Below, piece by piece: positions 1-6,267 of a DNA stretch of 8,492 nt. Numbering within the stretch: the stretch's first letter is position 1; each line of letters begins with the position of its first letter. Both the position numbers and the translations under genes were made by a program. Source of the stretch: Chloroflexota bacterium (GTDB taxonomy: Bacteria; Chloroflexota; Dehalococcoidia; Lucifugimonadales; UBA3495); NCBI GenBank assembly GCA_022562335.1, contig JADFPM010000112.1:1-8492 (forward strand), in the 5' to 3' direction. The notes under the pieces were generated by a model. The model did no database searches. It saw nothing but the letters and a program-made list of their open reading frames with translations, and was not told where the DNA came from.

Positions 1-86
1 TGGGTTGCGCACGTCGAGACGACGGAAGTAAAGACTTGATAATTGTATACATTTCCAAGTAAGATTATTTCCAGTTCTCAGCTTCA

Positions 87-1316
87 ATGCATAAGAATAT
101 CATATTTCATGTCAACGGCGGATTCGGCAAGAATATAGCTGCGACAGCTGTTGCCACTGCAATCAAAATGCAGTTTCCTGAGTGGCGTCTTATTGTGGTT
201 TCCTTCTGGCCAGGTGTCTGGATCCACAACCCTGACATCTACAGAGTTCAGCCCGGCGGAAACGCAGCTTATTTCTACACAGATTTTATCAACGGTCCTA
301 CAGTGTCCGACTGTAAAGTATTTCACTTCGAGCCTTATTTTCACGCCAGGTACCTCAGAAAAGAGATCCATCTTATAGAAGCCTGGGCAGAAATGTGTCA
401 GGTTCCATATCGTGGAGAAAAACCGACTTTATACCTGTCGCATTCAGAAATTCAGCGTATTTCAAATGAGTTTAAAGATGTGGATGTATTCCTGATTCAG
501 ACCAATGGCGGAGGTCCGGATCAGCAGCATAAGTATTCCTGGTGCCGTGATATTCCTATTCATCAGGCTCAGGAGGTCGTGGAGGCTATGCGGTCATCGG
601 GACTGCAGCCTGTGCATCTCAGAAGAGAGGATCAACTGCAGCTGCAGAATGTGCCTTTTTATCAGACACAGGGAATCCGGGATTTGCTTGCACTTGTATA
701 CATTTCAAAGAAGAGGTTGTTCATAGACTCTTTTGCTCAGCATGCAGCTGCTTCTTTCGGTATGAAATCTGTAGTGTGCTGGCCGATCGACAACACAAAG
801 CGTCTTGGTTACGAGTTTCATGACAATGTTGTCTGTGACAGGAAAGATCTGATGACGGAGCATCTTATCGACAGTATGTATGGAGATGTAAACATTGCCG
901 GAACGCCGCATGAAAGTATTTTCACTGATGATAAAGTATTTAATGTGACAGAATTAGTTGAACGTCTGAAGGACGAACCTCAACTCTGGTCCAAGGACGC
1001 CTGGTACGAGAGGTTTTCCATGCCGGAAGACGCCGACGACATGGGCATGGGTTGGAGCAACGAACGGGCCGCGGCCTGGCAGTCGCCGTCCAAAGACATC
1101 CTCATGGACTATTTCGACAGATCAAACGCAGCGGCGGCCGCCTACATCGGTTCGTTGTCCGAGGCTGACCTGGCGCGGGAGATCCAGTGGAACGCCCCCA
1201 CCGCGACGATGGTGGTCGACGATGCCCTGGGCATCTTGGTCTGGGACAATATCGTCCACGGCGGACAGGTCGCCTACCTGCGGGGATACCACCAGGGCAT
1301 GGGGTGGCACCGGTAG
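87..1316 (+). CDS. Chimeric ORF: GT9-like glycosyltransferase joined to truncated DinB domain
   Basis: Residues 1-~295 resemble glycosyltransferase family 9 (ADP-heptose-transferase-like) proteins of the kind common in marine phages. They open with a Gly-rich loop (HVNGGFGKN, residues 8-16), carry a HLIEAW segment, and end with FIDSFAQHAAASFG, which matches the family's donor-site D-S/T-x-x-x-H-x-A-A-A pattern. Residues ~296-409 match the C-terminal part of a DinB/DUF664-type protein: QLWSKDAWYERF, GMGWSNE, PSKDILMDYFD, and the closing HGGQVAYLRGYHQGMGW (H391). The first ~50 residues of DinB, including the first metal-ligand His, are absent. Base composition and codon use shift sharply from A+T-rich to G+C-rich at about 960-985, right at the join. 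An in-frame stop at 60-62 and the lack of a Shine-Dalgarno leave ATG 87 as the first start. The frame is certainly open; a functional fusion is doubtful, and a recombination, MDA or assembly chimera is more likely. Confidence 0.6.
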   Translation: MHKNIIFHVNGGFGKNIAATAVATAIKMQFPEWRLIVVSFWPGVWIHNPDIYRVQPGGNAAYFYTDFINGPTVSDCKVFHFEPYFHARYLRKEIHLIEAWAEMCQVPYRGEKPTLYLSHSEIQRISNEFKDVDVFLIQTNGGGPDQQHKYSWCRDIPIHQAQEVVEAMRSSGLQPVHLRREDQLQLQNVPFYQTQGIRDLLALVYISKKRLFIDSFAQHAAASFGMKSVVCWPIDNTKRLGYEFHDNVVCDRKDLMTEHLIDSMYGDVNIAGTPHESIFTDDKVFNVTELVERLKDEPQLWSKDAWYERFSMPEDADDMGMGWSNERAAAWQSPSKDILMDYFDRSNAAAAAYIGSLSEADLAREIQWNAPTATMVVDDALGILVWDNIVHGGQVAYLRGYHQGMGWHR

Positions 1317-1532
1317 CCGAGCGCCCACACTACGGCGCCTGCGGAGGCGGGGCATTTGCCGCGGCGCGATCTGTGGCCGATTCACTTGGCAACATTGGCC
1401 AGATGGCTCGTTTGATGACCATGTATACTGCTATATCGTCTGGGGGTAGCTCGTTTTTGCGAAAGGGTAGAGGGCTGCCCGATCTACCGGCGTACCACAT
1501 TTCGTGGAGTACATTTTAGGAGGAAGGATGAC

Positions 1533-1895
1533 ATGGGAACAATCATGTGTTTCAGCACAAACGGGTCAGAGAATCCAACGAAAGCCGTACTGCCATTTCT
1601 GAACGCCAACGGCGCCGTCGAAGCCGGCCACGAACCTACCATCACCTTGTTTGGCGATGCCGTGGTTTTGATGAAAGAATCGGTCGCCAACGCCGTTGTC
1701 GGGGTGGGCTGGCCACCGCTCAAAGACTTGATGGCCACAACCATCGCCAACAAAACGCCGATCTATGTTTGAGGCGGATGTGCAACCGCTCGTGGAGTGA
1801 CCGAAGACGATCTCAAAGGCAAAAACGCCGAGTTCACCAGCCCCAAGGCGAATATTGAGCGGATAATGGCATCGGACAAGCTGCTATCCACCTAG
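1533..1895 (+). CDS. DsrE-family protein with in-frame UGA, probable selenoprotein
   Basis: The frame encodes 120 residues if the TGA at 1770-1772 is read through as selenocysteine (U80), ending at TAG 1893-1895. Before the TGA it reads as a DsrE/DsrF-like fold: start MGTIMCFSTNG, then ITLFGDAVVLMK, then PIYV. After it comes GGCATARGVTEDDLKGKNAEF with a helical tail, the usual family C-terminus. In DsrE relatives the PIYV is followed by Cys in a CGGC-type motif, so the UGA replaces the redox/persulfide Cys and creates U80-G-G-C83. Total length is normal for the family; stopping at the TGA would give 79 residues and lose the active site. Start ATG 1533 has a strong AGGAGG (1518-1523) nine bases upstream. 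Family members carry sulfur between proteins as persulfides or act in thiol redox in the cytoplasm. A Cys-to-stop mutation or sequencing error (TGC/TGT to TGA) is the alternative, but conserved coding after the stop and a SECIS-like hairpin favour Sec. Confidence 0.82.
1773..1800 (+). promoter_or_regulatory. Candidate bacterial SECIS element
   Basis: Directly after the in-frame UGA, bases 1787-1791 pair with 1795-1799 (C-G, G-U, C-G, U-A, C-G) around the three-base loop GUG at 1792-1794. The loop begins with G and starts 19 nt after the UGA. This fits the loose bacterial SECIS rules: a short upper stem, a small apical loop with a G in its first two positions, and a loop about 16-37 nt from the UGA. 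The hairpin lies inside the coding sequence, as expected in bacteria, where SelB binds it. An alternative stem, 1774-1777 with 1786-1789 around an eight-base loop, competes with it and sits too close to the UGA. The stem is short, so the hairpin alone would not be convincing. Confidence 0.55.
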
Positions 1896-2046
1896 TGTCC
1901 AATCCTACGCCCACTGAAGGTTTCATTCCCAACATCGGGCGTTTTGATTTGCCAACGGTTTGAATCCCAAAAATCGATAAGGTATGCCGAGGGTATTCTT
2001 TGGACGCCGGGTGGACCCTTCATCCTGGCTGTTTCGGAGGTAGGCG

Positions 2047-2247
2047 ATGAATATCAAAAAGATGCTGGCTCGGGGTTTCGCCGTGGCGGCTTTTGGCTGC
2101 GGTTTTACCGGCCTGGCGCTGCCGTTCTTTGAGGGGCAGAATTGGAAATTGGGGATCGTGGGATGGTTCACCGGCGGCGCGTTGTTAGCCCTGCTGGCGA
2201 TATTTATTCTCTTGGATGAATACGCTGAGTCCCGCCGCCAGCGGTAG
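2047..2247 (+). CDS. Small two-helix membrane protein, hypothetical
   Basis: The 66-residue product has two hydrophobic stretches, about residues 10-28 and 35-56, separated by a short polar turn (EGQNWK). The N-terminus is basic (NIKKMLAR) and the C-terminus charged (DEYAESRRQR). This suggests a hairpin in the cytoplasmic membrane with both ends inside. GGAGG at 2036-2040 lies six bases before ATG 2047, which supports translation and the start. It lies about 150 bp downstream of the DsrE-like gene on the same strand and could share its transcript, but no promoter or terminator was seen between them. I do not recognise a family. The real-gene call rests on the ribosome site, clean frame and membrane pattern; the function is unknown. 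Confidence 0.7.
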   Translation: MNIKKMLARGFAVAAFGCGFTGLALPFFEGQNWKLGIVGWFTGGALLALLAIFILLDEYAESRRQR

Positions 2248-2288
2248 CCGAGGCAGCGCCGGAGTAGACCCTTAGCATTGAACCCAAT

Positions 2289-2334
2289 AAAAAGGGCGCT
2301 TGACCACGGCAATGGGCCGGTGGTCAGGTGCGCC
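2289..2334 (-). terminator. Rho-independent terminator of the DinB-like gene
   Basis: Bases 2302-2310 (GACCACGGC) pair with 2316-2325 with one bulged G, around the loop AATGG. The stem extends outward through GGCGC 2295-2299 and GCGCC 2330-2334. Read on the minus strand, the hairpin is followed by CTTTTTATT (complement of 2286-2294), a typical U-tract. The right arm contains the TGA stop codon of the minus-strand gene (2324-2326), so termination begins inside the coding region. No T-run follows on the plus strand, so it is directional. Confidence 0.72.
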
Positions 2335-2941
2335 GGGGGATCTGCCCGTCCCACTCGCTGAGCGGCGCGCAATGCCAACGCCAGTTCTCGTCCTGGGGCC
2401 CCGATCCAGGCAGTGATATTCGCCCGTTGGCCCACCTCAAAGAATCCCAATGCCCAACGTCCGTTGGCGCCCAGGGAAACAACCGGGCGAGGACCCGGCC
2501 GCACAGATCCTCGGGCGGGTTGAAGTCGATTCCCAATCCGGCTGCGATGTCCGCGGTGTGGATCAGGATCTCGTCGCACCCCATCGCGGCGAACCCGCTG
2601 GCATCCGCCATGCCGGCGGGATGGAACGCCCGCGTTGACTCGGGCGCGGCGCGGATCACATGCTCAAGGACCGAGGCGTTCACCTCTATGGTCAACAGCA
2701 ATTCCGCAACGGTAAGCTTATCTTGTCCGCCGCGAGCCAAGGGGAGCCTGTCTTTTGCCGCGGTCGCCAATTGGGACGCGTAGAATATCTGCGTATTCGG
2801 AATATGTTCCAGGGTCTGGCGGCATGACCAGTCCAGACCGCCCGCCCGCACCGACCAGTCCCGGTCGACAAGATCAGAAAGCGCCTTCTTGCAAGCCGCC
2901 GCGGCAGCCCTTACTTCCTCTGGACCCACTGAATCATCCAT
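2324..2941 (-). CDS. DinB-superfamily / mycothiol-dependent maleylpyruvate isomerase-like protein
   Basis: The 205-residue product fits the N-terminal metal-binding domain of mycothiol-dependent maleylpyruvate isomerase-like proteins, a four-helix DinB-type bundle. The likely metal ligands are His46 in LEHI and the E124-x-x-x-H128 pair in GCDEILIHTADIAAGLG, matching the His and E-x3-H pattern of the family. Such proteins often act in thiol-dependent isomerase or transferase chemistry, using mycothiol or bacillithiol, but the substrate cannot be read here. I chose ATG 2941 because GAGGAG (complement of 2950-2955) lies eight bases upstream; the longer start at 2968 lacks such a site. A terminator overlaps its stop. 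The flavodoxin-like gene lies 129 bp upstream on the same strand, so the two could be co-transcribed. The DinB fragment in the chimeric ORF is of a different subtype. Confidence 0.8.
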   Translation of the reverse strand: MDDSVGPEEVRAAAAACKKALSDLVDRDWSVRAGGLDWSCRQTLEHIPNTQIFYASQLATAAKDRLPLARGGQDKLTVAELLLTIEVNASVLEHVIRAAPESTRAFHPAGMADASGFAAMGCDEILIHTADIAAGLGIDFNPPEDLCGRVLARLFPWAPTDVGHWDSLRWANGRISLPGSGPQDENWRWHCAPLSEWDGQIPRRT

Positions 2942-2968
2942 CTCAACGACTCCTCGATTGGTTGCCAT

Positions 2969-2987
2969 ACCGGCCCTAGCCGGTTTT
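2969..2987. repeat. Perfect 6-bp hairpin between the two minus-strand genes
   Basis: ACCGGC at 2969-2974 pairs with GCCGGT at 2979-2984 around CCTA and is followed on the plus strand by TTT and then CATTT. It has the form of a weak plus-strand terminator, but the nearest plus-strand gene ends ~720 bp upstream. On the minus strand it lies just before the DinB-like gene and would be in its leader. Role unclear. Confidence 0.35.
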
Positions 2988-3070
2988 CATTTCCTTGGCT
3001 CTATCCTGCATCGGGCCGGATCGACCGCCGCCGAGTGATATTTCCCCAACCTGGCTGGTGAGCATAACTG

Positions 3071-3577
3071 TCAGACCGTTTCTCCATGCAGCCGCCGCAC
3101 CAAATGCGCCCAGTGCCTTCCCCAATTTTTACACGTTGACTCGACCTCTTCCCAAGACGACTCGCGCAACGAAACCGGGCCGTAGTGGGACGAGTGGGCG
3201 TTTCCCTGGATGACCATGCCGTGGTTCATCAGTATGTGGAGCATGCTGAGCAGGGCCAACTCCGCGCCGCTGCCCGGCCTTCCGCCACCGGTGAAAGCGC
3301 CGCCTACCTTGCCTGACAACGGCCCCGGATAGTCTTGGTAAGCGGTGACGTCGAACAACCGTTTGACCTGCCAGTCAACATCGCCAAACCGCACCGGCGT
3401 ACCCACGATGATGCCATCGGCGGCCAGCATCTCATCCCACCGCACCTCTTCAACGGTCCGGACGGCAGCGGTGGCCCCGCCTTCGAGGATCCCTTGCCTG
3501 ATGGGTTCCACCATGCCGCCGGTGCGCCCATTTTTGGACGTGTAGATTATCAACAGATGGTGCTGGCTGCCGGCCAT
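3071..3577 (-). CDS. Flavodoxin-like / WrbA-type FMN-binding protein
   Basis: The 168-residue protein has the flavodoxin-like layout. A first beta strand (HLLIIYTSKNGRT, residues 7-19) ends in an FMN-phosphate loop of the T-S-x-x-G-x-T type. A second FMN loop is IIVGTPVRFGDV (56-67). The third is GGAFTGGG followed by G-x-E-L-A-L-L and a HILMNHGMVIQG strand (92-124), the usual WrbA pattern. Relatives bind FMN and reduce quinones using NAD(P)H, or act as electron carriers in the cytoplasm; which applies cannot be told. Its length is slightly short for WrbA (about 200) and fits the broader flavodoxin family. ATG 3577 has GGGGGA eight bases upstream. It lies upstream of and in line with the DinB-like gene. 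The 600 bp before it hold no clear gene and may include its promoter. Confidence 0.85.
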   Translation of the reverse strand: MAGSQHHLLIIYTSKNGRTGGMVEPIRQGILEGGATAAVRTVEEVRWDEMLAADGIIVGTPVRFGDVDWQVKRLFDVTAYQDYPGPLSGKVGGAFTGGGRPGSGAELALLSMLHILMNHGMVIQGNAHSSHYGPVSLRESSWEEVESTCKNWGRHWAHLVRRLHGETV

Positions 3578-4178
3578 TCCGTCGTTCCCCCAAGATCTTC
3601 GGCAAGACGCGGCAGCGAATTACCGGCGCGGTCATCGGCCACGTTGCTATTGGCACCAAGTTACAGGGTATCAACATTTTGAACAACCTGAAGCCACGCA
3701 AGGCTCCACCGGTGTTGATTTGGGTTTTACCCATCACCCATCGTCAGCCCGATATGTCAAAGAAAGCCATGCTAGGCTCAAACAAGATATAGAAAACCGG
3801 GACAGGATATCAGGAAAATAGCAGCTCCTCGGTTTTAAACAAGGGGCCCTTAACCTCACACAGCCGGACGATTGTTGGCGCTTGGATCGTATTCTTCTTC
3901 ATTGTCGGGGTGGTTTTGGCGCAGACCACGGTGTTTTGGTTGGCTAAGCCATCGCATCCATAGCCATGGCCGATCATTATGCTAGCTTCGTAGCGCGGCG
4001 GCGGCAGGCTCCTCAACACCATTTTGGGCCGTGTTTCCATTGCCGTCGACTAGAAGCAACACATATCGCGCCGAATCTGTTAATATTGCGATGGTGCAAG
4101 TTAAGGTTTCTATTCGACCGGATAACGATACCGGATGACCTCAACTGGACCGACTCAACACATATGGAGGCCATCCGG
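3578..4178. other. Gene-poor stretch between divergent genes
   Basis: This stretch separates the minus-strand flavodoxin-like gene from the plus-strand zinc-ribbon gene, so it should contain two divergent promoters, but I cannot point to convincing -35/-10 pairs. A plus-strand frame is open from before 3592 to 3963 except for a TAG at 3790-3792; its last part is listed separately. Minus-strand frames here have no recognisable protein pattern and no ribosome site. No tRNA-like sequence was seen. Confidence 0.5.
3754..3963 (+). pseudogene. Possible decayed small membrane protein with in-frame TAG
   Basis: ATG 3754 opens a frame (MSKKAMLGSNKI) that meets TAG at 3790-3792 and then stays open to TAG 3961-3963. 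The part after the stop is polar for about 25 residues and then forms one strongly hydrophobic segment (TIVGAWIVFFFIVGVVLAQ) before a short tail. No ATG, GTG or TTG lies between the TAG and the membrane segment, so the C-terminal part cannot be made alone. It could be a nonsense-mutated or frameshifted single-pass membrane protein. I see no family match and no clear Shine-Dalgarno before 3754, so chance is possible. Confidence 0.3.
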
Positions 4179-4481
4179 ATGGCGATATCAGACAAAGACC
4201 TAACCTGTAGAGACTGTGGCGCAGTGTTTGTGTTCACGACCGGCGAACAGGAATTTTTCGCTTCCAAGGGGTTCACAAATGAGCCCAGCCGTTGTCCGGC
4301 TTGCCGCGGCGCCCGCAGGAACCAGCAGGGCGGCGGCGGCGGCGGCGGCTTCGGCGGTGGCCAGCGAGAGATGCATCCAGCGGTCTGCGCCCAGTGCGGC
4401 ATTGACACCCAGGTGCCTTTCCTGCCCCGGGGCGACAAGCCGGTGTATTGCAGCGACTGCTTCAGCGCAATGAGGCGCTAG
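4179..4481 (+). CDS. CxxC-x17-CxxC zinc-ribbon protein
   Basis: The 100-residue product starts MAISDKDLTCRDCG and has four CxxC pairs: C10/C13, C39/C42, C70/C73 and C91/C94. Between the last two pairs lie exactly 17 residues (GIDTQVPFLPRGDKPVY), the defining feature of the CxxC-x17-CxxC family. The first half has the usual F-x-F-T-x-GEQEFF-x-x-KGF-x-NEP signature. A Gly-rich linker (residues 51-61), encoded by a GGC run, joins two probable zinc ribbons. The biochemical role is unknown; family members are suspected to bind nucleic acid or protein partners. ATG 4179 was chosen because GGAGG (4166-4170) lies eight bases upstream and the family starts just before the first CxxC. ATG 4164 overlaps that site. 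A longer reading from 3966 adds 71 non-family residues. Confidence 0.9.
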   Translation: MAISDKDLTCRDCGAVFVFTTGEQEFFASKGFTNEPSRCPACRGARRNQQGGGGGGGFGGGQREMHPAVCAQCGIDTQVPFLPRGDKPVYCSDCFSAMRR

Positions 4482-4503
4482 ACGCTTTTAGTATCGCCTG
4501 GTT

Positions 4504-4532
4504 CCGGGCCAACCGTCTTGGACAAGGCCCGG
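4504..4532 (+). terminator. Hairpin downstream of the zinc-ribbon gene
   Basis: CCGGGCC at 4504-4510 pairs perfectly with GGCCCGG at 4526-4532, leaving a 15-nt loop. It lies 22 nt after the zinc-ribbon stop codon. No T-run follows, so it is a possible weak or Rho-assisted terminator, or an mRNA 3'-end stabiliser. Confidence 0.35.
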
Positions 4533-5456
4533 ACGGGCGGATAATGGCGCTTTCCCAACCCTCGGTAATACCGTAACCCCAATGTAGGGAATCGGTCTAA
4601 ACAGCGCCGATCACCGAAAGGCGCCACGTTTTCAACGGTGCAGTTGAGCGGCTGGGCATTATTTGCCGGGTGATGGGCCAGCGCGCCAAATCCCACTCTT
4701 GAAAAGGGCCGGTAAGTCGGCCGTCAACTCTGGGTCGGTGTTCCTCATACCGGCGTGGCATTTGCTGGCTTCAACCAGATCAGACCCCTGTGACTACGGA
4801 ATTACACCGTTGATGTCGTTATGTTAATCTGCTCGGCACGCTGTGGCCGAGGTCCACACCCGGCTCGACGCCGCCGGCTTTCCCATCTGATTCACTAGAA
4901 CCTTGTTCATCTCCGCTACCGGGATCACCGGCAGTGCGGCGAGAAGATTTCTTGACCATATACTTTGCCCGTAGGGTGGCTCAGTGGGCTCAGTTGGGCC
5001 AAACGACGTGGATCGGACCGGTGTTGAACGGGCCGCTCTCGATAAGGGAATACACCCAAATGATTTTGCGTGGCACCATAGTGTAGAACCAAAGCCCGTT
5101 GAAGTAATATTGGTTTTGCGCTAGTTACCCGGCGCCGCCGGTCTGGTGGCCCACCGTGGGGGTGGTTCGCTCCCACCCGGGGGTTGCCAACCGCCGATCC
5201 GCGGGGCGTTGGAACCTGCTTTGGCCCGCGCTGCTGGCCGCGTCAACACCCTTCCATGACCAAATACGCATTTCGCGGTATGCTTGGTGGCCGGTCACCT
5301 GGGCTTGTGGTTCAGGGTTTCCGAAGCCGCCAGTCAGGGTATGCCCGCCGGACGATGTTCCGATATATCTACCTGCCCCCGCAATAAGGCCGTAGCGCTT
5401 GGTGGAGGGGCTGAAATACCTGGGCCTGCTTTCTTGCCACGCTAAAGGAGAACGGG
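4533..5456. other. Long gap with no convincing gene
   Basis: Over 900 bases hold no frame with both a ribosome site and a recognisable protein. Short hairpins are present: GGCCG/CGGCC near 4705-4720, and GGGTGG/CCACCC near 5159-5177 with a competing upstream CCCACC. Minus-strand short frames include 4819-4959 (46 residues, KSSRRTAG start, acidic and glycine-rich) and 4990-5124 (aromatic-rich, with YYFNGLWFYTMVP). Plus-strand 4984-5124 is also open (46 residues, GTG start). The strands contradict each other, which suggests either decay or noncoding sequence. The last 15 bases carry the ribosome site of the next gene. Confidence 0.45.
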
Positions 5457-5621
5457 ATGAATGCGGTAGACATCATAACCCTGGTGATAGGGGGCATAAC
5501 AGTAAGCCTTCTGATCGCCCTGTTGATTATGATGCGGACTACGTATGTGCTGGTCCGGCGTGACCAACAAAAACCCGCCGAAGCCGCCGATGAAGATGTG
5601 ACTCAACCAGAGGGCCAGTAG
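5457..5621 (+). CDS. Small single-pass membrane protein, hypothetical
   Basis: The 54-residue protein has one hydrophobic helix, about residues 5-26 (DIITLVIGGITVSLLIALLI), then a short basic stretch with RTTYVLVRR and a polar acidic tail (AEAADEDVTQPEGQ). This predicts an N-out, C-in membrane anchor with a small cytoplasmic tail. AAAGGAG at 5444-5450 lies six bases before ATG 5457, a strong start. It precedes the phosphoesterase by 51 nt on the same strand and is probably co-transcribed with it. No family recognised. Confidence 0.7.
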   Translation: MNAVDIITLVIGGITVSLLIALLIMMRTTYVLVRRDQQKPAEAADEDVTQPEGQ

Positions 5622-5672
5622 TCATTGACCACAGAAAATCGTTGAGCCAATCGATCAACTGGAGTACACGCT

Positions 5673-6236
5673 ATCAAAGTAGGCGTCATATCCGACACAC
5701 ATAACCCCAGTGTTGGGGCGGAACCACCGCCAGAGGTCGCGGAAGCGTTCCAGGGTGTAGACGCGATCCTGCATGCTGGAGATATCTACGTTCCCGCGTG
5801 CCTGGACTGGTTGGAAGCGATCGCACCGGTGTACGCCGTTGAAATGGAAGGTGACTTCCATTTCAAACAAGACCCCCGGGTGGTGGACAAAAAGCGAGTC
5901 CTGCATCTCGAAGGGCACACCATAGGCTTGATCCATGACTTGATGGTTCCGGGAATGGCTCAAGAGGTCACCGAGTTCAGCCCCTTGTCCAAGCATTTCC
6001 CCCCTGACGCCGATCTCTCCAAGGCTCTCGAGACCGTGTTCGACGCCAGTGTCGATATAGTCATATTCGGCCACACCCACTATGCCGTAGTCGAGGAATA
6101 CCAAGGAATCCTGATGTTGAACCCAGGCAGCCCCAAGCTTCCGAAACAGATGCGGCGCCTAGGTCAGGTGGCTATCTTAGAGCTGGGATCAGGCCAAAAA
6201 AGCGCCGAGATAATAGAGCTTTCCACGTTCAGCTAG
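5673..6236 (+). CDS. YfcE/MJ0936-type metallophosphoesterase, apparent ATC start
   Basis: Read from ATC 5673 the protein has 187 residues and the calcineurin-like phosphoesterase motifs in order: VGVISDTH (D8, H10), ILHAGD (D37), GLIHD (H88) and FGHTHYAV (H134, H136), then LNPGSP. The family hydrolyses phosphomonoesters or diesters with two metal ions in the cytoplasm. Two things are odd. First, no ATG, GTG or TTG occurs between the upstream TGA (5643-5645) and L47; the next possible start, TTG 5811, would remove both SDTH and GD. ATC 5673 has TGGAG (5660-5664) eight bases upstream, where ATG would be expected. Second, the usual R-G-N metal/phosphate motif after the second strand reads V-E-M-E-G-D here (residues 56-61), so the conserved Asn ligand appears replaced. 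It may be a rare-start gene, an ATG-to-ATC error, or a weakening gene. Confidence 0.82.
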   Translation: MKVGVISDTHNPSVGAEPPPEVAEAFQGVDAILHAGDIYVPACLDWLEAIAPVYAVEMEGDFHFKQDPRVVDKKRVLHLEGHTIGLIHDLMVPGMAQEVTEFSPLSKHFPPDADLSKALETVFDASVDIVIFGHTHYAVVEEYQGILMLNPGSPKLPKQMRRLGQVAILELGSGQKSAEIIELSTFS

Positions 6237-6267
6237 GCCCTGGTTTTGGAAACAGCCGTTGGAATGA

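Noticed and set aside
1395..1429. Possible promoter with TATACT at 1424-1429 and TTGGCC at 1395-1400 upstream of the DsrE-like gene
   Set aside because: The spacer of 23 nt is too long, and the nearer TTGATG is only six bases away from the -10-like box.
1187..1519. Arg/Gly-rich plus-strand frame over the end of the DinB fragment
   Set aside because: Shadow of the DinB frame; no independent start site.
1923..2579. 218-residue minus-strand open frame
   Set aside because: It overlaps the antisense side of the small membrane gene and the DinB-like gene, is rich in Arg/Pro without motifs, and has no ribosome site.
3966..4178. N-terminal extension of the zinc-ribbon protein from 3966
   Set aside because: The extra 71 residues do not match the family, and a good ribosome site precedes ATG 4179.
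4597..4761. 54-residue minus-strand frame starting MPRRYEEHRPRVDG
   Set aside because: Weak ribosome site, no motif, and a composition like out-of-frame sequence.
5148..5177. Riboswitch-like competing hairpins (CCCACC / GGGTGG / CCACCC)
   Set aside because: No known aptamer pattern and no gene start close enough downstream.
5156..5395. 79-residue plus-strand frame
   Set aside because: Trp/Pro/Arg-rich with no motif or start signal; the minus strand is also partly open.
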